DNA of 64,000 nt from JALCRY01 sp050946575 (GTDB lineage Bacteria; Bacillota; Clostridia; Peptostreptococcales; Anaerovoracaceae): assembly GCA_050946575.1 (NCBI GenBank), contig JBMNVB010000003.1, forward strand, positions 1 to 64,000, written 5' to 3'. Below the pieces are notes generated by a model. It saw only the letters and a list, made by a program, of their open reading frames with translations. It was not told the origin of the DNA and made no database searches. How positions within the stretch are numbered: position 1 is the stretch's first letter; each line of letters begins with the position of its first letter. A program made the position numbers and the translations under genes. This document shows, piece by piece, positions 35,090 to 43,588 of this stretch.

Positions 35090-35151
35090 ATCAAAAGGCG
35101 CCGGTCCGGCGGCCACGGAACGGCCGTGACTGGCGCCGTTTTGATATTTTT
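35090..35151 (+). terminator. Terminator-like leader hairpin before the giant fusion gene
   Basis: ATCAAAAGGCGCC (35090-35102) pairs with GGCGCC-G-TTTTGAT (35132-35145), with an inner stem CGGCC/GGCCG, and is followed by ATTTTT. It lies between the promoter and the start codon, so it is either an attenuator or the end of a small RNA of about 80 nt. A 26-codon ORF without ribosome site (35083-35163) runs through it in the same frame as the main gene. Confidence 0.6.
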
Positions 35152-35166
35152 AAGAAGGAATGAGTT

Positions 35167-38100
35167 ATGGCAGAGGCTGACAAAATTAGAGAATGCGTTG
35201 AAAAATCACTGCTCGAGCGCGGGTATCTCGCAACGGCGGGAATGAAAAAGGCAGAGGCGAAGAGACTTCTCTCCGGCATCGATATGGCATCAATGTCCGG
35301 TGATCTGGCTGCGGCGGTGACGGCGGACAACAGGATCCATACCACTGATATCCTCGATATCGCCGAAAATTATTTCACAATGCTGGAAGACAGGCCGCCG
35401 GAGGGCTGGCTCATGCACTGCTACAGATATATCCTGAACAGCCTGTACCCTCACCTGGAAGGTCCGGAAGAGCCGGAAAAGTACGCGAACGGGCGCACAC
35501 TGCTCCTGCAGCTCATGCGCGGCGTCTTCAAATACGAGCGGGAAGCGTTCCCGTTCGATCCCACGAGAGATCTGCTTCTCCTGGAGGGAGACGAACTCGA
35601 AGGCAGCGACTGTGCGGGCGAATATGAGAAAATGAGAAGGGCCGTAAGGTCGCATTACGTTTATGAGTTCATGCGGATCGGAACTGACATAACGCCGTTC
35701 AATACGCTCGGGCATATAAGCGGCGTGCACTACGTCGCGGTCTATATGGCCGAGCAGCTCAAACGTGCCGGAGTGCCGGTCGATCTCGGGCTCATTTCGG
35801 CGGCGGCAGCGGCGCACGACATAGGGAAATACGGATGCAGGAAAGAAGAAGAGAAACGCGTTCCGTACCTCCATTATTACTACACGGATTACTGTCTGAA
35901 CATGTTCGGGCTGCCGCAGATAGCTCATATCGCGGCAAAGCATTCCGTCTGGGATCTTGAGCTGAACAATCTGTCGGCGGAATCGCTGCTCCTGATATAT
36001 GCGGATTTCAGGGTCAAGAGCACGCGGGATGAGAACGGTACGGAGATCATCCACTTCTCTTCGCTCGCGACGGCGTTCGACGTGATACTCAACAAGCTGG
36101 ACAATGTAGACGACGCGAAGCGTCACCGCTATGTAAAGGTATATAACAAGCTGAAGGATTTCGAGGACTATATGATCGAGCTCGGGGCTGATCCCGAGCT
36201 CCCCAACCCGCCGGCACCGTATCGGGAGGACGAAGTGATCCCGGTGAAGAGGGAGACTGCTCTGCTGCACGGGGCGGACGTCGTATCGCAGATGAAATTC
36301 AGGGCTGTCGAACATAATATCAGGATAATGAGCAGCTTTAACAGACCCGGAGAATTCGCCGGGCTTATCGATGCCGCGAGGAGCGAGATGCGCTGGGAAA
36401 ATCTCAGGACGTATCTTAATATATTCGACGAGTATTCTACATATATGACGGGCGAGCAGAAAACCATGACGCTCCGGTTCCTGTACGAGCAGCTCATGCA
36501 TCATGAGAGCGACATCAGAAGCAGCGCCGCGGGCATAATGGGCAGGATCGTCGCGCGGTACAGAGAAGAATACAAGAAGGAACTTCCGAAGAGCGTGCCC
36601 GCTCCCGACATTACGGGCACTAACCTGTATATGTTCGAAAAATACATCGGGAAGATCCTGGAGCCGGGACACAAGCACACGGCACAGCACCGCGCGTGGA
36701 TAACGGACGCCGCTCCGGAATTCATCAGGAACGTTGTCACTCACTGCCGCGAGTCGTGCAGGCACAGGTACTTTGAACTGCTCGAGCCGTATTATCTCGA
36801 CGAAAAATGCGGCGAACATCTCGCCGTAGTGCTGGCGGACACCGTGCTCGGCATTGATAAGGAGTATATCCCCGACGCGTTCTACGGTGTGCTCCGCAAG
36901 TTCGTGGATAACGTATACGGGAAATTCGGGAGCACGGATCTCATCATCATGAGGCTTGACGAAGAATATCTCGGAGGCAGTGCCGGGGCGCACGAGGTGC
37001 GCCGGCGCAGTCTCATGGGCACCGGCTCCGGAGACACGGAGGAGATACTGTCTTCCATGTTCCTGGATGACCTTAAGACGAATACGTCGTGGATCGTGAA
37101 GACTGCCAACATCAGGTACATGCTCGATCTTCCGGACGAGGGCGGGAGAGGCGGCCGCATGCTGCATACGGCGACGCACTTCACGAACCTGATAAAAGTG
37201 AGCGAGACAGTCACGGTCAGAAAAGCGGCCGGCAGCGCATTGCTCGAGCTCATAGGGCGGATGCCGCTCGACCAGAGGAACGAGCTCACGATAGAGCTTT
37301 TCAACGGACTTGAGATCGGGGACTATCAGTTCTCGAAATACATCCCCGAGTTCCTCGGCGTAATGATACTTTATCTCCCGCCGAATGAGATCGACGAGTT
37401 CATCGATGAGCTCGTACGGCTCGTGAACGCCGGGAATTTCGGCTCCGCCGCGGCGGCGCTCGAGACTCTCGCGGTCACGCTCGAGCATTATGATATATAC
37501 GCCGGGCATTTCAGAGAGCCGGAAGAGGACAGAAAAAGGAGAGAATGCAGGCTCTGCGGGATGCTGATGAAGGGCTTCGCATATTACGACAGTTATATCT
37601 CACGGGAAGCGTTCCATACGGTCGGAGAGCGGATATTCGAGAGCGGGTATCTCGGGCTCGAGGAGAAATGGCGCGTCGCGAAGATACTGCTGAAGAAGAT
37701 CCTCACGATACTGCCGGACGGAGCGGAGGAAGAGACGCTCACGTTCTATAACAATGCGGCGGTGCTGAATCATATATACGGAGTGCTCTCGGAGTATCAG
37801 ACAGAGATAGGTGATTTCGGGGAAGCGGAAGAGAAGAAGGTCGCATTCTTCCCGGGTACGTTCGACCCGTTCAGCCTCGGCCACAAGGCTATCGCGACGA
37901 CTATAAGAGACTTCGGGTTCGAAGTATATCTCGCGATAGACGAGTTTTCGTGGTCAAAAAAGGCGCAGCCGCACATGCTCAGGAAGCAGATCGCCGCCAT
38001 GTCCGTCGCGGACGAGCAGGATATATACCTGTTCCCGGACGACATCCCGATAAATATCGCGAATCCGGACGACATGAAGCGGCTGAGAGAGGAGTTCGGA

Positions 38101-39942
38101 CGGCGCGACGTGTATATTGCCGTCGGGTCGGACGTCGTAATGCACGCGTCCGGATACAGGACGGAGCCGACCGAAGACTCCATCCACACGTTCAATCATA
38201 TTATTTTCGCGCGTGAATCCCGCAGGAAGGACGGCTCGGCGAGGGAGCAGAGCTATCCGATAACGGGAGATATAATCGAACTTACGCTGAAGAAATATTA
38301 TGAGGATATAAGCTCAACGAGGATACGTGAGAATATAGACCTGAGAAGAGACATATCGAATCTCATAGATCCGGTAGCCCAGAATTTCATTTACGATAAC
38401 GACCTGTACACCCGCGAACCCGCATACAAGCATGAACTGCAGGCACGCGACATGAAGATCAGCCCGTTCGGCGCGGACGCCGACAGTATCAGGCTCATCG
38501 CGGACGAACTCGGGAAGAGGGGCTACGACACGCGAGGGCTGTTCACGTATCTGGAAAATCCGAAAACGAATATCGTATACATCGAGAGCGGCAGGGCGAA
38601 AAACGACGTCGTCGCGTTCGCGGCGGCGCATAAGAGAGAGACGCACGAGCTTCTTGAAGAGTTCGGTTCCGCCGATATCGCCGCGCACATCAGAAGGAAG
38701 GCCGCGGGAGAGATAGCCGTGATCGGAGCGTTCTACTCCGGGAACGAGCGGACTATCACGAACCTGAGTCAGATCATGCTGACCGAGATCCTGACTGCGC
38801 TCCTCGCCCGCGACGTCGCATACGTCGTATATCATCCGGTCGATCCGGCCGGCATGGCGAAGGGCACGGTCGATGTGCTGAGGCGCCACGGATTCGTAAA
38901 TATTTCGGACGATCACACGGATCCGATCTATGCGGTCGACATGAAGGCGCCGGTCATCGTGTTCAGAGACGTGGAGACAGTTATCAAGGCGCCGCTCAAC
39001 AAAAATCAGCGCGTCCTGAAAACCATGGACGACGCGCATTACAAACTGCTGCACACGTTCACGGAGATCTTCCCGGGACAGCTGATACTTTCGTTCAATC
39101 CGAACGCGGTCTACAGCAAGATAATAGACCTCGTAACCGCGGCGAACGGAGTTTCGACGATACCCGATCCGCGGCGCATCCGCGGGCCGTACATGTGCGT
39201 CCCGTTCGGCAAGGCGCTCTCGGACGTTGTCGTCCCGAACACTGTCACGAAGACGCTCAGGACAGAAAAATATTTCGCGGGGAATCTCAGGGGATTCGAG
39301 ATACGCGAGACACGGGATTACCTGAATATCGAAGACCAGGTAAGGACCATAGGCTCGTTCGGGCGGCCGGTCATCCTCGTCGACGACCTGCTTCACAAGG
39401 GGCACCGAATGGATAAGATAGATCCCCTTTTCAGGAAGCAGTGCATTGATGTGAGGAAGGTCATCGTAGGCGTGCTCACGGGGAACGCGAGGGACCGCAT
39501 GCAGATGAAGGGGCGCGAGGTGGAAGACGCGTACTTCATCCCGACGATAAATATCTGGCTGAATGAGCGTGACTGCTATCCGTTCATCGGAGGCGACGGG
39601 ATAGACAGCGAGGACGAGGAGAGCAGATCGTCGATAAATCTGATCATGCCGTACACGTCGTTCAATTTCGTCGGGAACGATGACAGAGAGAACACATTCA
39701 AGTATTCTATGACGTGCCTTGAGAACGCGTATGATATCCTGCGCGTCCTGGAGGAGGAATATCAGGCGAGATTCGAGAAGAAGCTGACGCTGAAGAGGCT
39801 CGGCGAGGTCATCACGTACCCGAGAAGGCCGTCTGTCGGGACGGGGCTCGGATACGATGAGAGCATGGCGCCGTCAGCCTATGTGGAAAGCGATATGAAG
39901 AGACTGAAAAGACTTAATTTAGTAAAGGAAAAGAAGAGATGA
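35167..39942 (+). CDS. Giant multidomain protein: HD domain, helical repeats, nucleotidyltransferase, GNAT-like and phosphoribosyltransferase-like domains
   Basis: 1591 aa, cytoplasmic (no signal or membrane segment). HD-type domain at about 180-330: H188, H217-D218 (AAAHDIGKYG) and H259 (AKHSVWD). About 380-880 is alpha-helical, HEAT-like. A nucleotidyltransferase of the NadD/CTP_transf_like fold starts at 892 (VAFFPGTFDPFSLGHKA; HxGH-equivalent SLGH at 903-906) and ends near ISSTRIRENI (1048-1057). About 1100-1275 resembles a GNAT domain (IGAFYSGNERTITNLSQIM). A phosphoribosyltransferase-like domain at about 1320-1540 has the PRPP-loop motif VILVDDLLHKGHRMD (V1402, D1406-D1407). HD plus NadD-type domains recall adjacent nadD-yqeK genes in other Bacillota. 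The combined activity is unknown; nucleotide or cofactor metabolism is likely. The next gene overlaps by 4 bp. Confidence 0.8.
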   Translation: MAEADKIRECVEKSLLERGYLATAGMKKAEAKRLLSGIDMASMSGDLAAAVTADNRIHTTDILDIAENYFTMLEDRPPEGWLMHCYRYILNSLYPHLEGPEEPEKYANGRTLLLQLMRGVFKYEREAFPFDPTRDLLLLEGDELEGSDCAGEYEKMRRAVRSHYVYEFMRIGTDITPFNTLGHISGVHYVAVYMAEQLKRAGVPVDLGLISAAAAAHDIGKYGCRKEEEKRVPYLHYYYTDYCLNMFGLPQIAHIAAKHSVWDLELNNLSAESLLLIYADFRVKSTRDENGTEIIHFSSLATAFDVILNKLDNVDDAKRHRYVKVYNKLKDFEDYMIELGADPELPNPPAPYREDEVIPVKRETALLHGADVVSQMKFRAVEHNIRIMSSFNRPGEFAGLIDAARSEMRWENLRTYLNIFDEYSTYMTGEQKTMTLRFLYEQLMHHESDIRSSAAGIMGRIVARYREEYKKELPKSVPAPDITGTNLYMFEKYIGKILEPGHKHTAQHRAWITDAAPEFIRNVVTHCRESCRHRYFELLEPYYLDEKCGEHLAVVLADTVLGIDKEYIPDAFYGVLRKFVDNVYGKFGSTDLIIMRLDEEYLGGSAGAHEVRRRSLMGTGSGDTEEILSSMFLDDLKTNTSWIVKTANIRYMLDLPDEGGRGGRMLHTATHFTNLIKVSETVTVRKAAGSALLELIGRMPLDQRNELTIELFNGLEIGDYQFSKYIPEFLGVMILYLPPNEIDEFIDELVRLVNAGNFGSAAAALETLAVTLEHYDIYAGHFREPEEDRKRRECRLCGMLMKGFAYYDSYISREAFHTVGERIFESGYLGLEEKWRVAKILLKKILTILPDGAEEETLTFYNNAAVLNHIYGVLSEYQTEIGDFGEAEEKKVAFFPGTFDPFSLGHKAIATTIRDFGFEVYLAIDEFSWSKKAQPHMLRKQIAAMSVADEQDIYLFPDDIPINIANPDDMKRLREEFGRRDVYIAVGSDVVMHASGYRTEPTEDSIHTFNHIIFARESRRKDGSAREQSYPITGDIIELTLKKYYEDISSTRIRENIDLRRDISNLIDPVAQNFIYDNDLYTREPAYKHELQARDMKISPFGADADSIRLIADELGKRGYDTRGLFTYLENPKTNIVYIESGRAKNDVVAFAAAHKRETHELLEEFGSADIAAHIRRKAAGEIAVIGAFYSGNERTITNLSQIMLTEILTALLARDVAYVVYHPVDPAGMAKGTVDVLRRHGFVNISDDHTDPIYAVDMKAPVIVFRDVETVIKAPLNKNQRVLKTMDDAHYKLLHTFTEIFPGQLILSFNPNAVYSKIIDLVTAANGVSTIPDPRRIRGPYMCVPFGKALSDVVVPNTVTKTLRTEKYFAGNLRGFEIRETRDYLNIEDQVRTIGSFGRPVILVDDLLHKGHRMDKIDPLFRKQCIDVRKVIVGVLTGNARDRMQMKGREVEDAYFIPTINIWLNERDCYPFIGGDGIDSEDEESRSSINLIMPYTSFNFVGNDDRENTFKYSMTCLENAYDILRVLEEEYQARFEKKLTLKRLGEVITYPRRPSVGTGLGYDESMAPSAYVESDMKRLKRLNLVKEKKR

Positions 39943-40934
39943 GAAGAGTAAGTGAACTGCCTGCGGAGATCGGAGTAAAGGAAGCACTGCCGCTCGACGG
40001 ATGCGCGGTGCGCCTCAATGAGAAAAACAGAGTGAACATCCTTGCGCTCGGCAATGTGGGAGTGACCGCGCTGCTGGGGCTGCGGCTGCTCGGAGGAGAT
40101 GTGATCTCGGAGATCGGGGTCTGCGATATCGATGAAAAGAACGCGAAACGCGTCGAGATCGAAATGGAGCAGATATCATATCCGTTCCGGGAAGTGAAGA
40201 TGCCGCATGTGCGCGCGGTCAGCAAGGAGGAACTGTTCGACGGCGATTTGTTCCTGTTCTGCGCAAGTGCAGGCGTGCCGCCGGTCGGGTACGAAAAGGC
40301 CGCGGACATCAGGATGGCCCAGTTCGAGGCGAACAGAAGTATAATAGAAGAATACGCCGCGGCCGCGAGGAAAGCGGAGTACGGCGGGATGGTGTGCGTG
40401 ATGAGCGATCCGGTGGATAATCTCTGCGCCGCGTTCCTTGACAGATCCGGACTTTTCCCGTGGCAGGTGCAGGGGCTCGGGCTAGGAGTGATGAATGCGC
40501 GCGCCATGTATTTTGCGGAGCGGGACGGCCGGTTCCTGTCTTATTTCAGAGACGGGCGCGTATTCGGCCCGCACGGCGAGGATCTTGTGGCCGCGAACAG
40601 CGTGAGCCGATATAACGACGCGCTGTCGGTGGAGCTTGCGCGGCTCGCATCCAACGCGAACCTCGAAGTGAGGGATCTTGGGTACAAGCCGTATATAGGT
40701 CCGGGGATATCGTCCGGCGCGCTGACCATACTTCAGATGCTGCGCGGGAAGTGGCATTACGGATCCGTTTATCTCGGAGACAGGACGCGCGGCGCGTTCC
40801 TCGGGATAAAAAACCGCATTACCGAAAACGAGATAGAATATGAGGATATCCCGATAAACGACCTCCTTTACGCGAGGATAAAACAATCGTATCTCAATCT
40901 GTGCGAACAGGACAGGGTGACGGCTGATGGATGA
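39939..40934 (+). CDS. Lactate/malate dehydrogenase-family protein
   Basis: 331 aa. A Rossmann segment NILALGNVGVTALLGLRLLG begins near residue 33 (glycine pattern GNVG instead of GxGxxG). The second strand ends in an Asp (GVCDID), favouring NAD. Later MSDPVDNLCAAF parallels the NPVD of malate and lactate dehydrogenases, and FGPHGED sits where the catalytic histidine motif (GxHGD) is expected. An extra N-terminal 30 residues precede the fold. It is clearly diverged, so substrate is open. It overlaps the giant fusion gene by 4 bp and the next gene by 8 bp, forming a tight three-gene operon. Confidence 0.75.
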   Translation: MRRVSELPAEIGVKEALPLDGCAVRLNEKNRVNILALGNVGVTALLGLRLLGGDVISEIGVCDIDEKNAKRVEIEMEQISYPFREVKMPHVRAVSKEELFDGDLFLFCASAGVPPVGYEKAADIRMAQFEANRSIIEEYAAAARKAEYGGMVCVMSDPVDNLCAAFLDRSGLFPWQVQGLGLGVMNARAMYFAERDGRFLSYFRDGRVFGPHGEDLVAANSVSRYNDALSVELARLASNANLEVRDLGYKPYIGPGISSGALTILQMLRGKWHYGSVYLGDRTRGAFLGIKNRITENEIEYEDIPINDLLYARIKQSYLNLCEQDRVTADG

Positions 40935-41994
40935 TAATGAACTGCTGCTTATCTGCCCCCGCGGGAAAGACGATCCCGTGAGTGACAGGCTCGAGACAGT
41001 GCTCGGAGAAGCGTGCGCGCGCTCCGGCGCGCCGGTGCGGCGGATAAATAAAGTAGAAGAAGTCAGGGCGGCGGATACCCGCGGGCGGCGTCTTATTTTC
41101 GCTGTCGCTCTTTCCGGGGCGGGCGTGAATTTCGAGACGTACAGACTGCTGGAGTATTTCCGCAGCGTTCCGGACTGTCTTGAAGGCAGCGTCGGCGGAG
41201 TAGTTATAGACGGAAAGGGAGAGCTTTTCACCAAGGAACTCGCGCGGCGCCTGCTGTTTTCCGCGAACATGGCGGGATGCACGTTCCCCGGAAAACCGCT
41301 CGTGGAAGCGACGGGGGAACTGAAGAACTTCTTCGTGCTGAGCGGGGTGTATAAAAAGGAACCGTTCGAGGTGTACAAGAATCAGGTCGCCGCATTGTTC
41401 GAAAAGGTGCGCTGCTTCGAGTTCCCGGACGGCCGGAAGAAGCTGAACCTGCTCGCGCTCCACGCGAGCTCGAGGGTCACGTCGAACACTCTTCTCCTCT
41501 GGGATAAGATAAAGGAAAATATCGGCGGCCGCGCCGACATCAGCGAGATATCTCTCCGGAACGGCGAGCTCGCTGACTGCAGCGGCTGCCCCTATCAGCA
41601 GTGCCTGCATTTCGGGGAAAAGGACGACTGCTTCTACGGCGGGATAATGGTCGAAAAAGTATATCCCGCAGTCCTCGCGTGCGACGCACTGCTGCTCATA
41701 TGCCCGAACTACAATGACGCCGTGAGCGCGAATATCACCGCGTTCATAAACCGCCTGACCGCGATATTCAGGACGCACGATTTTTCATCGAAGCGGATCT
41801 ACGCGATCGTCGTGTCCGGCTACAGCGGCGGCGATATCGTCGCGGAGCAGGTGCTCGGGGCAATGAGCTGCAATAAGAATTTCATCCTGCCGGGGCGTTT
41901 CGCGATAATAGAAACGGCGAACGACCCGAAGAGCATCCTCGCCGTAAAAGATATCGACGCGAAGGCTCTGGCGTTCGCCGAAAACATACGCTGA
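40927..41994 (+). CDS. Flavodoxin-fold NAD(P)H-dependent oxidoreductase-like protein
   Basis: 355 aa in two halves. The first 160 residues form an unrecognised alpha/beta domain (LLLICPRGKDDPVSDRLE). The second half is an NADPH-dependent FMN reductase-like fold: LNLLALHASSRVTSNTLLLW (FMN phosphate loop region), the Cys motif DCSGCPYQQCLHFGEKDDC, then ALLLICPNYNDAVSANITAFINRL and IVVSGYSGGD. The Cys cluster is common in iron-sulfur flavoproteins, although spacing here is CxxC-x3-C-x8-C. It likely moves electrons with FMN and possibly a cluster. Third gene of the giant-fusion operon. Confidence 0.72.
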   Translation: MDDNELLLICPRGKDDPVSDRLETVLGEACARSGAPVRRINKVEEVRAADTRGRRLIFAVALSGAGVNFETYRLLEYFRSVPDCLEGSVGGVVIDGKGELFTKELARRLLFSANMAGCTFPGKPLVEATGELKNFFVLSGVYKKEPFEVYKNQVAALFEKVRCFEFPDGRKKLNLLALHASSRVTSNTLLLWDKIKENIGGRADISEISLRNGELADCSGCPYQQCLHFGEKDDCFYGGIMVEKVYPAVLACDALLLICPNYNDAVSANITAFINRLTAIFRTHDFSSKRIYAIVVSGYSGGDIVAEQVLGAMSCNKNFILPGRFAIIETANDPKSILAVKDIDAKALAFAENIR

Positions 41995-42000
41995 TCCTTT

Positions 42001-42591
42001 CTAGAGACAGCCTCCCGGAGTGAGACAGTCAAGACACATGGCGCACTGGCACGCGTCGCAGAGCATCTGTCTGTTCTGATCGTACCCGCCCGCGTACGCC
42101 TGGTTCCTGTACATCGGCCCGGCGGCGTTCATCTGATACAGTGCCTGCCGGTATTCCTGATCGTTCGGGGCCATATTGCTGGCCTGCTGGATCTTAGATC
42201 TCGCGTCGTCGTAATATCCGCGCTTATATGAGATCATGCCCGACAGGAAGATCCATTCCGCGTTCCTCGTCGGGATATTGTTCAGCTTTGCTTCCGCGGC
42301 GGCGAGATTGTTCATGTCGATGTCGCGCCTGATGTCCTGGAACACCGGCGAACCCTTCGCAGTGTAATTATTGTAGTTCCCGGAGCTGCCGCTGCCGGAG
42401 CCGCCGTTTTTCATGAGCATATCGTACGCTTCATTCACGTCGCGCAGCTTTTCCGCCGCGAGATCCGCGAGCGGATTGTTCTGATATTTGTCCGGGTGAT
42501 ATTTTTTCACGAGCTCTCTGTATGCTCTCTTTATTTCTTCTTCCGAAGCGCCCGGTCTTATTCCGAGTGTTTCATATGGATCTGTTACCAT
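42001..42591 (-). CDS. J-domain protein with cysteine-rich C-terminus
   Basis: 196 aa from MVTDPYETLGIRPGASEEEI, placed after GGGAAGGG. The J domain has the HPD motif (KKYHPDKYQNN), needed to stimulate DnaK ATPase. After a Gly/Ser/Asn linker (GSGSGSSGNYNNY) comes a helical, TPR-like segment (AEAKLNNIPTRNAEWIFLSG). The tail has six cysteines in CDACQCAMCLDCLTPGGC, possibly a metal site. Its start lies inside the end of the DUF5685 gene (20-bp overlap), so the pair is translationally coupled. It ends 6 bp from the convergent flavodoxin-fold gene. Confidence 0.87.
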   Translation of the reverse strand: MVTDPYETLGIRPGASEEEIKRAYRELVKKYHPDKYQNNPLADLAAEKLRDVNEAYDMLMKNGGSGSGSSGNYNNYTAKGSPVFQDIRRDIDMNNLAAAEAKLNNIPTRNAEWIFLSGMISYKRGYYDDARSKIQQASNMAPNDQEYRQALYQMNAAGPMYRNQAYAGGYDQNRQMLCDACQCAMCLDCLTPGGCL

Positions 42592-43465
42592 CTTTTTTCC
42601 CTTCCCGGCCGCGGAGGACATTGTCCGTGCTCCTCAGCAGGCCCATTTTCACTATGTTATCTATTATACCGACATTGGTCCCGATATCAAGAAGATCGAG
42701 GGCGCCGCTCATTTCTCTGCATAAAATGAGCAGATTGCGCTCCATGTCATCCCGGATCCTCTGCCGGAACATCCGCGGTGTTTCCTTCGCCGGGTCATAT
42801 CCGTATCTCAGGACGAACGGGTTGTAGTTCCCCTTTTCTATATCCTGCTCCAGATCGTCCGCCGCGTCGGCAAGGTAGATCCACTTCCCGAGATGGAGCG
42901 CGAACCTCCGGAGTACCCGCTTCCGGCTTTCGCCTATATCACGGATACCGTGCATGATCACCGATACGAGTATCCTGCCGAAGCAGTCCGATGTCGCGTC
43001 GATACTCGGCGATGCTTCTTTTTCAAGCAATGCGAGTTCCCCGAGAAGAGTTTTTATTTCTTCCGTGAGTTCCGGCCGGCGCGACCGGGCCCTCCTGAAA
43101 GGGACAGCCAGCATTGATGCGGCCGCGACGGTCTTCGGCGACGGTTCGTCCTTCGCGTCGTCGAGCGCGCTGTAACGCGCGAGGATCATCATGACGTCGG
43201 CCGCGTATTCCACAGAGAGGCTGTAGATCACGGGTTTCTTCGCTATGTGGTGTACGGCGCAGTGCTCGGGGACCGGCATGCTGCGCTCCCCCGAAACGCC
43301 GTCTATGACCGCCGCGAGGAACGCGGCGTCGTAACTCAGCGCCGCGCGCGAAAACTGGCCGCACTGCCTGCCGACGGCCTTGCAGATCCCGCAGTAATAC
43401 CCCTGGTACACTTCGAGATCCTTCATCTTCATTTCGGGTTTTTCACATATCACATATCCAAGCAT
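42572..43465 (-). CDS. DUF5685 family protein
   Basis: 297 aa from MLGYVICEKPEMKMKDLEVY. The N-terminal YQGYYCGICKAVGRQCG with paired cysteines and the later HHIAKKPVIY and YLADAADDLEQDIEKGNYNPF segments are characteristic of DUF5685, a family I know only as uncharacterised and typically found next to a J-domain gene. The DDxEQD-type acidic stretch resembles isoprenoid-synthase-like helical folds, but no reaction is established. The start has only a weak AGGAA site; an upstream in-frame ATG has none. Confidence 0.75.
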   Translation of the reverse strand: MLGYVICEKPEMKMKDLEVYQGYYCGICKAVGRQCGQFSRAALSYDAAFLAAVIDGVSGERSMPVPEHCAVHHIAKKPVIYSLSVEYAADVMMILARYSALDDAKDEPSPKTVAAASMLAVPFRRARSRRPELTEEIKTLLGELALLEKEASPSIDATSDCFGRILVSVIMHGIRDIGESRKRVLRRFALHLGKWIYLADAADDLEQDIEKGNYNPFVLRYGYDPAKETPRMFRQRIRDDMERNLLILCREMSGALDLLDIGTNVGIIDNIVKMGLLRSTDNVLRGREGKKDGNRSI

Positions 43466-43517
43466 TTTTAGTTCCTGAATTAATATATCATAAAATCCCA
43501 AACTTTCTACAAACATA

Positions 43518-43565
43518 TTGACATGCAGTGCAAAAGAATATATATTGTATACTAACATACAATAT
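43518..43565 (+). promoter_or_regulatory. acn-icd-gntR promoter with overlapping palindrome
   Basis: TTGACA (43518-43523), 17 bp, TATATT (43541-43546). ATATTGTAT (43542-43550) and ATACAATAT (43557-43565) form a 9-bp inverted repeat with 6-bp spacer covering the -10 box and start point. A regulator bound here would repress; the GntR protein at the end of the operon is the best candidate. Confidence 0.65.
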
Positions 43566-43588
43566 TACCGTTTTGGGGGAGAAAAGCC

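Noticed and set aside
35290..37509. 739-codon open frame antisense to the giant fusion gene
   Set aside because: Long antisense frames are common in GC-rich coding DNA. It has no ribosome site, is Arg/Val/His-rich and shows no known domain, while the plus strand encodes readable motifs.
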